The position numbers and the translations under genes are program-made. This document shows positions 7,141-14,716 of a stretch of DNA of 35,803 bases, in pieces. Numbering within the stretch: the first letter of the stretch is position 1; the number at the start of each line of letters is the position of its first letter. Origin of the DNA: Dysgonomonas sp. Marseille-P4677 (lineage in GTDB: Bacteria > Bacteroidota > Bacteroidia > Bacteroidales > Dysgonomonadaceae); contig NZ_JAEPKU010000033.1 in NCBI RefSeq assembly GCF_016652235.1, positions 1 to 35,803 of the forward strand, given 5' to 3'. The notes beneath the pieces were generated by a model that had not been told where the DNA came from, did no database searches, and saw only the letters and a program-made list of their open reading frames with translations.

Positions 7141-9582
7141 TTATCTTATATTAGCGATACTGATGATATCAGAGAATACTCCTGCGGCAGTTACGCTTGC
7201 TCCTGCCCCGTATCCTTTTATTATCATAGGGTATTCGTTGTATCGTTCGGTTGTTATTTGTATAATATTATTACTTCCTTCGAGATCGTAGAATGGGTGA
7301 TTCTGCCCCACTTCCTGCAATCCGACCTCACATTTTCCTTCTTCATATTTAGCTACGAAGCGAAGATGTTTATTTTCACTTTCAAGTTTTCTCCGTCTTT
7401 CTTCAAATTCTGTATCTAATTGGTTGATATTCGCCCAAAACTCTTCTATTGTTCCATCAAAGTATTCCTGTGGAACAAACAGATTTTTCACGACATCTGA
7501 TTGTTCTACCTGATATCCGGCTTCACGGGTAAGAATGACTAGTTTACGCACAACATCCATGCCACTGAGATCAATCCGTGGATCAGGTTCGGAATATCCA
7601 CTTTCTTTTGCAAGATAGATTGCCTTGCTGAAAGGAACATCTTTACTTATTGTATTAAATATAAAGTTGAGAGTACCTGAAAGCACAGCTTCTATCTTTA
7701 TAATTTTATCGCCTGAGTTTATAAGCGAATTCATTGTATTGATAACTGGCAGTCCGGCACCTACGTTTGTTTCGAATAAGAACTTTATATTACGTTCACG
7801 AGCCGTATTTTTTAACTTTAAATAGTTATCGTAGGCAGATGATGCCGCAACTTTATTAGCTGTAACAACTGAAATGTTTTGCGACATTAATTCTCCATAT
7901 ATTTGAGCAACAGAGTCACTGGCAGTACAATCCACAAATACGGCATTAAATATATTCATATTTATGATCTCTTCGCGGAGAATTTCGGGAGAGCTAGGTA
8001 TTCCTTTTTCGTCAAGCTCAACTTTGTACGTATCAAGGTTTATTCCTTCGCGGCAGAATAAAGCTTTACGTCCACGGGCAACACCTACAACATTGAGCTT
8101 TAAAGCATATTGTTCCATCAACTTAGGTTGTTGCTGGCGTATTTGCTCTAACAGATTTCCTCCGACTGTTCCGACACCCACAATAAACAGGTTCAATGCT
8201 TTGTATTCGGAAAGGAAGAATGAATCATGTATTGAGTTTAATGCTTTACGTAAATATTTATTTTTGATGACAAACGAGATATTCACCTCTGAGGCTCCCT
8301 GTGCACAAGCGATCACACTAATACCACTCTTACCTAGTGTTTCAAATAATTTGCCTGCAATACCTGGAGTATATTTCATATTCTCGCCGACAATAGCAAC
8401 TGTTGCCAATTCTGTCTCCAGCAAGACGCGATTGATACTACCCAGCGAAATTTCTTTTTCGAACTCCTCTTCGAGGACATGTACAGCCAATTCTGCGTCA
8501 ACAGAGCGAACCCCTATAGAAGTACTATTCTCCGATGAGGCCTGAGATACAAGAAATACACTGATACCGTTTTTAGCCAAGGCCCTGAATATTCTGAAAT
8601 TGACTCCGATAATACCTACCATTCCAAGTCCTTGAACAGTAATAAGGCAAGAGTCGGATATGGACGATATACCTTTTATCATAGCCTTGCTCTTCCTAGT
8701 TTCTCCATCGTGGGAAATATAAGTACCCGGAGCTTCAGGCTTAAAGGTATTTTTTATGCAAATAGGTATGTTCTTATGATATACAGGAAATATAGTGGGA
8801 GGATAAATCACTTTAGCTCCGAAGTTGCAAAGCTCTGTGGCTTCGGTGAATGTAAGATTTTCAATTACGTGCGCATTGTTTATGACTTTAGGATCGGCAG
8901 ACATAAATCCATCTACGTCCGACCATATTTCCAGTATATTAGCATCAAGAGCCGAAGCAAATATAGCAGCAGTATAATCGGATCCTCCACGTCCCAGATT
9001 GGTTATTTCGCCTGTAGACTTACAAGTAGAAATAAATCCGGCAACAAGTACTTTTTGTGAAGAATTTTCAAAAGCATTTCTTATCAATTGGTTCGAGACT
9101 TCTATGTCCGGGGTATGTTTTCCGAATGCACAGTCAGTTTTTATTAAAAGTGTGGCATCCAGCACTTCATAATCTGCGAATGCATAACTTATAATAAGAG
9201 TTGAAAGTCGTTCTCCATAACTTACTATCTTATCAGAGGTCTTAGGGGAAAGATCGTTGATGAGAAATACCCCTTTGAAAATATTCCTAAGTTCATCTAA
9301 CAGTTTATTGACATTTACAGCAAGTTCCTCACGCTTAGGTTCAGGTATATCAAGTTTAGAAACAACGGTAACATGTTGTTCCACGATCTCCTTAAATTCT
9401 CTTTCATATGAATAATCTCCTGCGGCTGCAAGTTCGGAGGTTATCAATAATTTATCGGTTATACCTTTGAAAGCTGAAACTACTACAACTATCGGCTCAT
9501 CTACCGCACTTATTATCTTTTTTACGTTTGCTATATTGGTTGCGGAACCTACGGATGTTCCGCCAAATTTCATTACTTTCAT
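7141..9582 (-). CDS. thrA: Bifunctional aspartokinase I / homoserine dehydrogenase
   Basis: This 813-residue fusion enzyme catalyses the first and third steps from aspartate to homoserine. The aspartokinase domain (about 1-290) begins with KFGGTSVGS and contains GRGGSDYTA (198-206) and EIWSDVDG. Two ACT regulatory domains follow (about 305-460). The homoserine dehydrogenase domain starts with the NAD(P)-binding GVGTVGG (469-475) and includes LSGTLNFIFN and SEPDPRIDLSG. Length is close to E. coli ThrA (820). By family, threonine feedback through the ACT domains is likely. The gene begins 17 bases after an S41 protease gene, with no promoter box in that gap, so it seems co-transcribed with it. 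I saw no threonine attenuator or leader peptide. Confidence 0.96.
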   Translation of the reverse strand: MKVMKFGGTSVGSATNIANVKKIISAVDEPIVVVVSAFKGITDKLLITSELAAAGDYSYEREFKEIVEQHVTVVSKLDIPEPKREELAVNVNKLLDELRNIFKGVFLINDLSPKTSDKIVSYGERLSTLIISYAFADYEVLDATLLIKTDCAFGKHTPDIEVSNQLIRNAFENSSQKVLVAGFISTCKSTGEITNLGRGGSDYTAAIFASALDANILEIWSDVDGFMSADPKVINNAHVIENLTFTEATELCNFGAKVIYPPTIFPVYHKNIPICIKNTFKPEAPGTYISHDGETRKSKAMIKGISSISDSCLITVQGLGMVGIIGVNFRIFRALAKNGISVFLVSQASSENSTSIGVRSVDAELAVHVLEEEFEKEISLGSINRVLLETELATVAIVGENMKYTPGIAGKLFETLGKSGISVIACAQGASEVNISFVIKNKYLRKALNSIHDSFFLSEYKALNLFIVGVGTVGGNLLEQIRQQQPKLMEQYALKLNVVGVARGRKALFCREGINLDTYKVELDEKGIPSSPEILREEIINMNIFNAVFVDCTASDSVAQIYGELMSQNISVVTANKVAASSAYDNYLKLKNTARERNIKFLFETNVGAGLPVINTMNSLINSGDKIIKIEAVLSGTLNFIFNTISKDVPFSKAIYLAKESGYSEPDPRIDLSGMDVVRKLVILTREAGYQVEQSDVVKNLFVPQEYFDGTIEEFWANINQLDTEFEERRRKLESENKHLRFVAKYEEGKCEVGLQEVGQNHPFYDLEGSNNIIQITTERYNEYPMIIKGYGAGASVTAAGVFSDIISIANIR

Positions 9583-9599
9583 TAGTAAATCTGGTCTTT

Positions 9600-11162
9600 T
9601 TATTTATCCGCGCCTAGTTCTAGTACGGCTAATTTAGTTTTTATTTTTTTTACTTCATTCATGTTTATAATCATACTTGATCTTTTTCCTGCCTTCTCTA
9701 TTTGATCAAGAGTGAAGGATTTTACTATGGATGGACCTTTAGTTTTAGTACTTTTGGAGTTCGGAATTCCTGTAATCTTTGATACGGCCTTAGCCAATAG
9801 TGTTTCTTCCAGATCCCCTAAGGGTTTTAGTCCTATTTTTAAATCTTCATAATCATCTGCTGCTTGATCCGGAAAGAATCCATTAAAATAGTTTGATTCT
9901 TTGTCAACATTAAAAGACTGAAAAGTAATGGGTTGTAATTTCCATTTTATATCCTTGTTTTCTGGTTCAATAGTCCACGAACCAACATTCTTTCCTGTTG
10001 TTTGCTCTCCTACCACATATAGATTCTTTCCAGCTTTTGTATAATAGGGTTTCAGACAGTTTATGGTCATCTCGCTACAAGATGCAGTATACCCTGTTGT
10101 AAGTATACATAACGTTTGCAATTGATCTCCTAACTTTGGAATATTGTTATATTCGGTATCATCCCATAGAATTTTCTCACGGAAACGATCATATAGCCAG
10201 TCTTCTTTTATGTCATTAGAAGAATTTTCTATTTTTCGCTGAAGCACATCGTTATATTTTTTTATTTCATAAATATCGTCAATCCTGTTAGGAACTAAGG
10301 CACTACCTAGGTGTACCCCTGTAGTAACCAAACCACCCATATTATAGCGAAGATCTAATACCAAATCAGTAATTCCTGCCTTTTGCAAATCCGTTAATCT
10401 TTGTATTAAATATATATTGTTTTGTAAATCGCTGGCATCACCCTCGGTCCCATATGTATTAAATACAAGATAACCTATTTTATGTCCTGAGATATCTTTG
10501 TATACTGTGTCCATCAACACATATTTGTCGTCATATGCTGGAGTCACAGGAGAAGATATTTTTATTTCTTTTTTGATTTCATTATCAATAACATCTAATT
10601 CATATATACTTTTATTAGCATAAAGAGCCGAATACCAATTGTCTTTATTCAGAATTATTCCATCCACGGCTGTTATAATATGCCCTCTTTTAAGTCCTGA
10701 TTTTTCAGCCAGAGTTCCCTTTTTTATGTATACAACAACATTTCCATAATCTCCGGTTGGCTTACCAGCACCATCTATAAATGTGACAGGAAAGAAATCA
10801 AATCCTAGATCACTCTTGGAAGCACTCTTTGTATTTGCCGTATATGATTCTATCCATGAGAATTTATCATACATTTCTTGCCTATTTGCTTTGTTTTTAG
10901 AGAATAAGATTGTTTCAAAGAATCCATTAGTTGCTCCCGGATCGAGTTTGAAATTAAGACTATTTTTGTCAGGAAGCTTGTTGCTCCAATAGTACCATTC
11001 AGACATTTCATCTAGTATCCATTCATTCGCAATCTCATTATCTGTTTTTGTTTCAGACGGATTTGGGTCAGTAGAAGTTATAGGCTCATCCTCATCTCCA
11101 CATGAATAAAGAGATAGCGCGAATATTATAATTGGAAGTAAAAATAAATATTTGACTTTCAT
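9600..11162 (-). CDS. S41 family peptidase, surface lipoprotein
   Basis: This 520-residue exported C-terminal-processing-type serine protease begins with a lipoprotein signal ending in LSLYSC (Cys21). The acidic GDEDEP that follows resembles the Bacteroidetes lipoprotein export signal, so surface display is plausible. A PDZ-like region (about 125-200; KSGLKRGHIITAVDG) precedes the S41 catalytic core. The core shows LDLRYNMGG (269-277), the likely nucleophile Ser361 (TASCSE) and the general base Lys391 (TTGKNVG). Substrates are unknown. It has a strong promoter and heads a transcript that appears to run into thrA and apgM, an unexpected combination. A second, unrelated-looking S41 enzyme (tricorn-like) lies 3.5 kb away. 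Confidence 0.9.
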   Translation of the reverse strand: MKVKYLFLLPIIIFALSLYSCGDEDEPITSTDPNPSETKTDNEIANEWILDEMSEWYYWSNKLPDKNSLNFKLDPGATNGFFETILFSKNKANRQEMYDKFSWIESYTANTKSASKSDLGFDFFPVTFIDGAGKPTGDYGNVVVYIKKGTLAEKSGLKRGHIITAVDGIILNKDNWYSALYANKSIYELDVIDNEIKKEIKISSPVTPAYDDKYVLMDTVYKDISGHKIGYLVFNTYGTEGDASDLQNNIYLIQRLTDLQKAGITDLVLDLRYNMGGLVTTGVHLGSALVPNRIDDIYEIKKYNDVLQRKIENSSNDIKEDWLYDRFREKILWDDTEYNNIPKLGDQLQTLCILTTGYTASCSEMTINCLKPYYTKAGKNLYVVGEQTTGKNVGSWTIEPENKDIKWKLQPITFQSFNVDKESNYFNGFFPDQAADDYEDLKIGLKPLGDLEETLLAKAVSKITGIPNSKSTKTKGPSIVKSFTLDQIEKAGKRSSMIINMNEVKKIKTKLAVLELGADK

Positions 11163-11221
11163 AAAACTCTATTTTTGAGTATTTGGTGAATGATTTGTCG
11201 CTATTATTAAAGATTTTACAG

Positions 11222-11259
11222 ACATTTGCAAATGTAGGAATTTAATATTCTTTTACAAA
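11222..11259 (-). promoter_or_regulatory. Promoter of S41-thrA-apgM unit, with palindrome
   Basis: On the reverse strand, TACATTTG (11229-11236) matches TAnnTTTG, and TTTG (11256-11259) lies 19 bases upstream as a -33 element. This is one of the best promoter matches in the window. A perfect 14-base palindrome, ACATTTGCAAATGT (11222-11235), overlaps the -7 box and could be an operator. The -33 element overlaps the end of the upstream gene. Confidence 0.6.
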
Positions 11260-11861
11260 ATTAATTCTCCTTTGCCCTGTCGTGTTATTTCAGGCTCGTT
11301 ATCAGTGCAATCGACTACTGTAGAGCCTTCGATACCACCATAGCCTCCATCGATAACTATATCTACCAGATTCTGGTATTTTTCATAGATAAGCTCCGGA
11401 TCAGTTGTATATTCTATTACTTCGTCTTCATCTTTAACCGATGTTGTCAATATCGGATTTCCCAGATTACGAACCAGTTCACGAATAATATTATTGTCAG
11501 GCACACGTATCCCCACCGTTTTCTTATTCTTATATATTTTGGGGAGAGAAGAGGTCGTGTTCAATATGAAAGTAAAAGCACCCGGAAGATTCTTCTTCAT
11601 CAGCTTGAAAGTATTATTATCTACCCTCGCATATTCACTAATATTACTTAGATCGTAACAAATGATTGAAAGATTGCTTTTTTCAGGATTTATACCCTTC
11701 ATTTTGCATATTTTCTCCACTGCCCGAACATTAAGTGCATCACAGCCAATAGCATATACTGTATCAGTCGGATAAACAATGAGTCCTCCGTCCTGCAAAA
11801 CTTTTACTATCCGGTCTATTTCTTTCTGGTTCGGATTCTCTTCGTATAGTTTTATAAGCAT
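11253..11861 (-). CDS. YciO/Sua5/YrdC-family protein
   Basis: This 202-residue single-domain YrdC-fold protein belongs to the family that makes threonylcarbamoyl-AMP for tRNA t6A. IVYPTDTVYAIGCDA (residues 28-42) and AVEKICKMKG are the nucleotide-binding face, and TVGIRVPDN and GNPILTTS are typical later motifs. The sequence ICYDLSNISEYARV after the KxK segment is closer to E. coli YciO than to TsaC. So it may be the YciO paralogue rather than the main t6A enzyme. It has its own -7 box and lies downstream of the fabI terminator. Function beyond the family is inference. Confidence 0.85.
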   Translation of the reverse strand: MLIKLYEENPNQKEIDRIVKVLQDGGLIVYPTDTVYAIGCDALNVRAVEKICKMKGINPEKSNLSIICYDLSNISEYARVDNNTFKLMKKNLPGAFTFILNTTSSLPKIYKNKKTVGIRVPDNNIIRELVRNLGNPILTTSVKDEDEVIEYTTDPELIYEKYQNLVDIVIDGGYGGIEGSTVVDCTDNEPEITRQGKGELIL

Positions 11862-11904
11862 ACTTTTCTATTAATATCCCCTCTCTTTAAATTTGTTTGA
11901 AGAT

Positions 11905-11912
11905 CAAATGTA
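11905..11912 (-). promoter_or_regulatory. Candidate -7 box for YciO/Sua5 gene
   Basis: TACATTTG on the reverse strand matches TAnnTTTG, 43 bases before the ATG. No good -33 element is visible because the fabI terminator occupies that space. Confidence 0.45.
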
Positions 11913-11929
11913 ACAGATTTATATGAAAA

Positions 11930-11961
11930 AACGGCTCATAAATGATTATTTATGAGCCGTT
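11930..11961 (-). terminator. Intrinsic terminator of fabI
   Basis: Perfect 14-base arms (11930-11943 and 11948-11961, core ACGGCTCATAAAT) have a 4-base loop. On the reverse strand the hairpin is followed by TTTTT. It lies 20 bases after the fabI stop codon. Confidence 0.9.
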
Positions 11962-11981
11962 GGTCAAATATTGTTCTTCGT

Positions 11982-12800
11982 TTATTTCTTTTCGATATAA
12001 TCTTCAACAATTGCTTGAGTAAGACCCATATTAGAAAAACCTCCATCGTGGAATAGGTTTTGCATCGTCACCATTCTGGTGAGATCAGAGAACATGACAA
12101 TACAATAGTCAGCACAAGATTCTGCACTTGCATTACCTAATGGAGACATTTTTTCTGCAAAATCGAAGAATGAATCTAGTCCTCCGATACCTTGTCCGGC
12201 GGTAGTCATTGTAGGTGACTGAGATATCGTATTCACACGTACTTTTTTATCGCGTCCGTAGATATATCCGAAACTACGTCCGAAAGATTCTAGTAATGCT
12301 TTAGCATCAGCCATATCATTGTAGCCGGTAAAGGTACGCTGAGCAGCAATATGAGTAAGAGCAACCACAGAACCGCCTTCAGAAATAGCATCTAATTTCT
12401 TTGCAACCTGCATCATCTTGTGAAATGATACAGCCGAAATATCTAATGTTTTATCTAAAAATCCATAATCCAGATCATCATATTCTCTTCCCTTACGAAG
12501 GTTTAATGACATTCCGATAGAGTGAAGTACAAAATCTATTTTGCCGCCAAGAGCTTCCATCGATTGTACGAATACTTGCTCTAGATCTTCCACACTAGTT
12601 GCATCAGCAGCAATAACTTTAGCATTTAGTTTTTCAGATAAAGCTTTAGTCTCACCCATTCTTACAGCTACAGGAGTGTTTGATAGTGTGATAATAGCAC
12701 CTTGTTCTACAGCTTTTTCGGCTACTTTCCATGCAATCGATTTATCGTTTAATGCACCGAAAACGATTCCTCTTTTACCTTTTAATAAATTGTTACTCAT
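11982..12800 (-). CDS. fabI: Enoyl-[acyl-carrier-protein] reductase FabI
   Basis: This 272-residue cytosolic enzyme catalyses the last reduction of each fatty-acid elongation cycle, using NAD(P)H. The short-chain dehydrogenase fold carries the FabI-type cofactor loop FGALNDKSIAW (14-24), HSIGMS (93-98) and the catalytic Tyr160-(x6)-Lys167 pair. This is the FabI spacing rather than the YxxxK of ordinary family members. NTISQSPTMTTAGQGI forms the flexible substrate-binding segment. Length is typical (262-275). It is a single-gene unit, with its own -7 box upstream and a strong terminator downstream. Confidence 0.96.
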   Translation of the reverse strand: MSNNLLKGKRGIVFGALNDKSIAWKVAEKAVEQGAIITLSNTPVAVRMGETKALSEKLNAKVIAADATSVEDLEQVFVQSMEALGGKIDFVLHSIGMSLNLRKGREYDDLDYGFLDKTLDISAVSFHKMMQVAKKLDAISEGGSVVALTHIAAQRTFTGYNDMADAKALLESFGRSFGYIYGRDKKVRVNTISQSPTMTTAGQGIGGLDSFFDFAEKMSPLGNASAESCADYCIVMFSDLTRMVTMQNLFHDGGFSNMGLTQAIVEDYIEKK

Positions 12801-12871
12801 TTTTATCGTTGTTTGATGATTATTAGCTATTTAAAAAATATGAGATAGCTGTTTGTTAATTCTTTATCGCA

Positions 12872-12879
12872 CAAAAATA
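12872..12879 (-). promoter_or_regulatory. Candidate -7 box for fabI
   Basis: TATTTTTG on the reverse strand matches TAnnTTTG, about 70 bases before the fabI ATG. No clear -33 element is seen. Confidence 0.4.
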
Positions 12880-12925
12880 GTAAAAATGTGCAATAGTCAC
12901 TATATTATTTGATTAAAATTGTCTG

Positions 12926-12959
12926 TTTGATGATGCAAGACAAAAAAGTTATACATTTG
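12926..12959 (+). promoter_or_regulatory. Promoter of methyltransferase-like gene
   Basis: TTTG (12926-12929) and TACATTTG (12952-12959) are separated by 22 bases, a good Bacteroidetes -33/-7 pair. Transcription would begin near 12966, which places the start codon downstream, at 12999. Confidence 0.55.
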
Positions 12960-12998
12960 TATATCCACTGTATATTCTTAAGAAAATTGAAACATGCC

Positions 12999-13637
12999 AT
13001 GAGTTTTCTAAAAACACTATTGAGTAAAATGCCTGCTTTAGTACAAGATATTTATCTTTTGCAGAAGAAAAAAGTAAAACTTTCTCAATGGGAGAAGAAC
13101 GGAAAGCAACTCCCGGTTCCACATGCTGTAAAACAAAACGCGATAGAGGAATATCAACTAAAATATAATATAAAGAATCTCATAGAGACCGGCACATATT
13201 TAGGAGATATGATTTGGGCTCAAAGAAAAAACTTTCAGAAGATATATTCTATTGAACTGAATATGCAGTTAGCAGATAAGGCTCAAAAGAGGTTTAAGAA
13301 ATATAAGTATATCCATATATTGCAAGGCGACAGTGGTATAGTGCTGTATCAACTAGTACCTGAGATGAAGGATCGAACAATTTTTTGGCTCGATGGCCAT
13401 TATTCCAGTGGTATTACAGCACGGGGAAATAAAGATTGTCCGATATATGAAGAATTGCAGGCAATTTTTGATTCGGGACCGGATCATATTCTACTTATCG
13501 ATGACGCACGCTGTTTTATCGGACAATCGGATTATCCAACAATAGAAGAATTGTCTGCTACGATCCGAGCACAACGACCCAATAGCCAAATAGAAGTAAA
13601 GGATGATATAATAAGAGTTGTGTTGTCAAAAACTTAA
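12999..13637 (+). CDS. SAM-dependent methyltransferase-like protein
   Basis: This 212-residue protein has the pattern of a class I methyltransferase-like Rossmann fold. Glycine loop: LIETGTYLG (61-69). Acidic end of strand 2: Glu86 (YSIEL). Further motifs: LQGDS (108-112), WLDGHYS (130-136) and ILLIDDARCF (164-173). It resembles Methyltransf_24-like proteins often found near surface-glycan genes, but I do not recognise a characterised member. The open frame extends back to a TTG at 12909. That start lies upstream of the promoter box, and the extra 30 residues look non-coding, so I start at the ATG at 12999. The 3' end overlaps the convergent EamA gene by 4 bp (TTAA). Confidence 0.7.
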   Translation: MSFLKTLLSKMPALVQDIYLLQKKKVKLSQWEKNGKQLPVPHAVKQNAIEEYQLKYNIKNLIETGTYLGDMIWAQRKNFQKIYSIELNMQLADKAQKRFKKYKYIHILQGDSGIVLYQLVPEMKDRTIFWLDGHYSSGITARGNKDCPIYEELQAIFDSGPDHILLIDDARCFIGQSDYPTIEELSATIRAQRPNSQIEVKDDIIRVVLSKT

Positions 13638-14530
13638 TCTAAAGGAGGAACGGGTAATTTCTCCTTTGCTCTACCCCCAAGTATAACGAGCAATACTGCT
13701 CCTATAATGATCAAAAGTCCAATCAGGCTATTCCACCCGAATGATTCGTTGAAATAAAATATACCGATTAATGTAGCTACAACAGGCTCTAACGACCCTA
13801 ATATTGATGTGATTGTGGAACCTGCAAGCTTTACAGCTGAAACAAGAGTCAAAGCCGACAAGACAGTTGCAAATAAGGATAATCCAATCAGATTGTATAC
13901 AGCAACCGTATCGGGTATAATCTCTATACCTGTTGTGAAATATGAAAAGATATAAAAGATTAACGCTCCGAAGGAGATAACATAGAATGTAATTATTTCG
14001 GGGTCAAGCTTCTTAATACCACTTCGATTAAGTCCCACTATATAAGTAGAGTATGTAAATACAGTTATAAAGGCGATAAGCAATCCTCGGGAATTGATAA
14101 ATCCCGCATCGCTCCAACATAATAAACCGACTCCGAAAAGGGATAAAAGGGCTGCAAATAATAAATTACGAGAGAGTTTTTCTTTGTAAAATATAATCAT
14201 CATGCAAGCTACGGCTACAGGGTATAAAAAATGAATAGTAGTAGCGACTCCGCTAGATATATACGTATATGAAACAATCAATCCCATTGCAGTCATAGTA
14301 TAGAGCATCCCTAAAAAGAAAAGTTGTAAAGCCGCTTTATATGGTATTTTAAAGCTTTTGTTTCTCATCAGACAGATTGTACCTAAGGCTAATCCTGCAA
14401 AAAGACTTCGATAAAATAATATTGAAGGGGCATGCATACCCGCTTTCAGCAATGGAATAGAAAAGAATGCAATAAGTCCGAATGTACCTGAAGAAATCAG
14501 GGCAAATATTATACCTCTAGTTTTGTCCAT
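13634..14530 (-). CDS. EamA/DMT-family transporter
   Basis: This 298-residue inner-membrane protein has about ten hydrophobic helices arranged as two EamA repeats. The second-repeat hallmark is GSLEPVVATLIGIFYFNE near residue 253, with the matching first-repeat element GVATTIHFLYPVAVA. By family it exports amino acids, nucleosides or other small metabolites; the substrate is unknown. The frame extends 8 codons further to a TTG at 14554, but that TTG is the end of a perfect -7 box, so I use the ATG at 14530 (MDKTRGIIF). A second EamA protein of different sequence is encoded at 24369-25268. Confidence 0.88.
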   Translation of the reverse strand: MDKTRGIIFALISSGTFGLIAFFSIPLLKAGMHAPSILFYRSLFAGLALGTICLMRNKSFKIPYKAALQLFFLGMLYTMTAMGLIVSYTYISSGVATTIHFLYPVAVACMMIIFYKEKLSRNLLFAALLSLFGVGLLCWSDAGFINSRGLLIAFITVFTYSTYIVGLNRSGIKKLDPEIITFYVISFGALIFYIFSYFTTGIEIIPDTVAVYNLIGLSLFATVLSALTLVSAVKLAGSTITSILGSLEPVVATLIGIFYFNESFGWNSLIGLLIIIGAVLLVILGGRAKEKLPVPPLD

Positions 14531-14551
14531 ATCGTTGTAATAATAACGAGA

Positions 14552-14559
14552 CAAAGGTA
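14552..14559 (-). promoter_or_regulatory. Candidate -7 box for EamA gene
   Basis: TACCTTTG on the reverse strand matches TAnnTTTG. Its final TTG is the apparent upstream start codon of the longer frame. Transcription would start near 14545, giving a leader of about 15 bases. Confidence 0.55.
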
Positions 14560-14633
14560 ATGAATGGAGGTTACAGAAAATTGAACTCTTTGTTAAAAAC
14601 AGCCTCTCCCCCTTATGGTAACGCTCTTATAAA

Positions 14634-14683
14634 AAAGTACAGCGAAAGACCCTTATATTATTAAGGTACCTTCGCTGTACTTT
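14634..14683 (-). terminator. Intrinsic terminator of tricorn-like gene
   Basis: Perfect 13-base arms (14634-14646 and 14671-14683, AAAGTACAGCGAA and complement) enclose a further CCTTA/TAAGG stem. On the reverse strand a T-run follows. Confidence 0.85.
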
Positions 14684-14716
14684 ACTTATTATAAAGATTA
14701 TAAGACTATCTGCTCT

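Noticed and set aside
7964-8545. A 193-codon open frame on the forward strand opposite thrA
   Set aside because: It is antisense to a well-conserved enzyme domain, has low-complexity Ser/Arg-rich content and no promoter box; it is a shadow of the thrA reading frame.
9583-9599. A possible threonine attenuator or riboswitch before thrA
   Set aside because: Only 17 bases separate it from the preceding gene; no leader peptide, hairpin or promoter box is present.
12909-12998. A 30-residue N-terminal extension of the methyltransferase-like protein
   Set aside because: It begins upstream of the best promoter pair, so the predicted transcript would not contain it.
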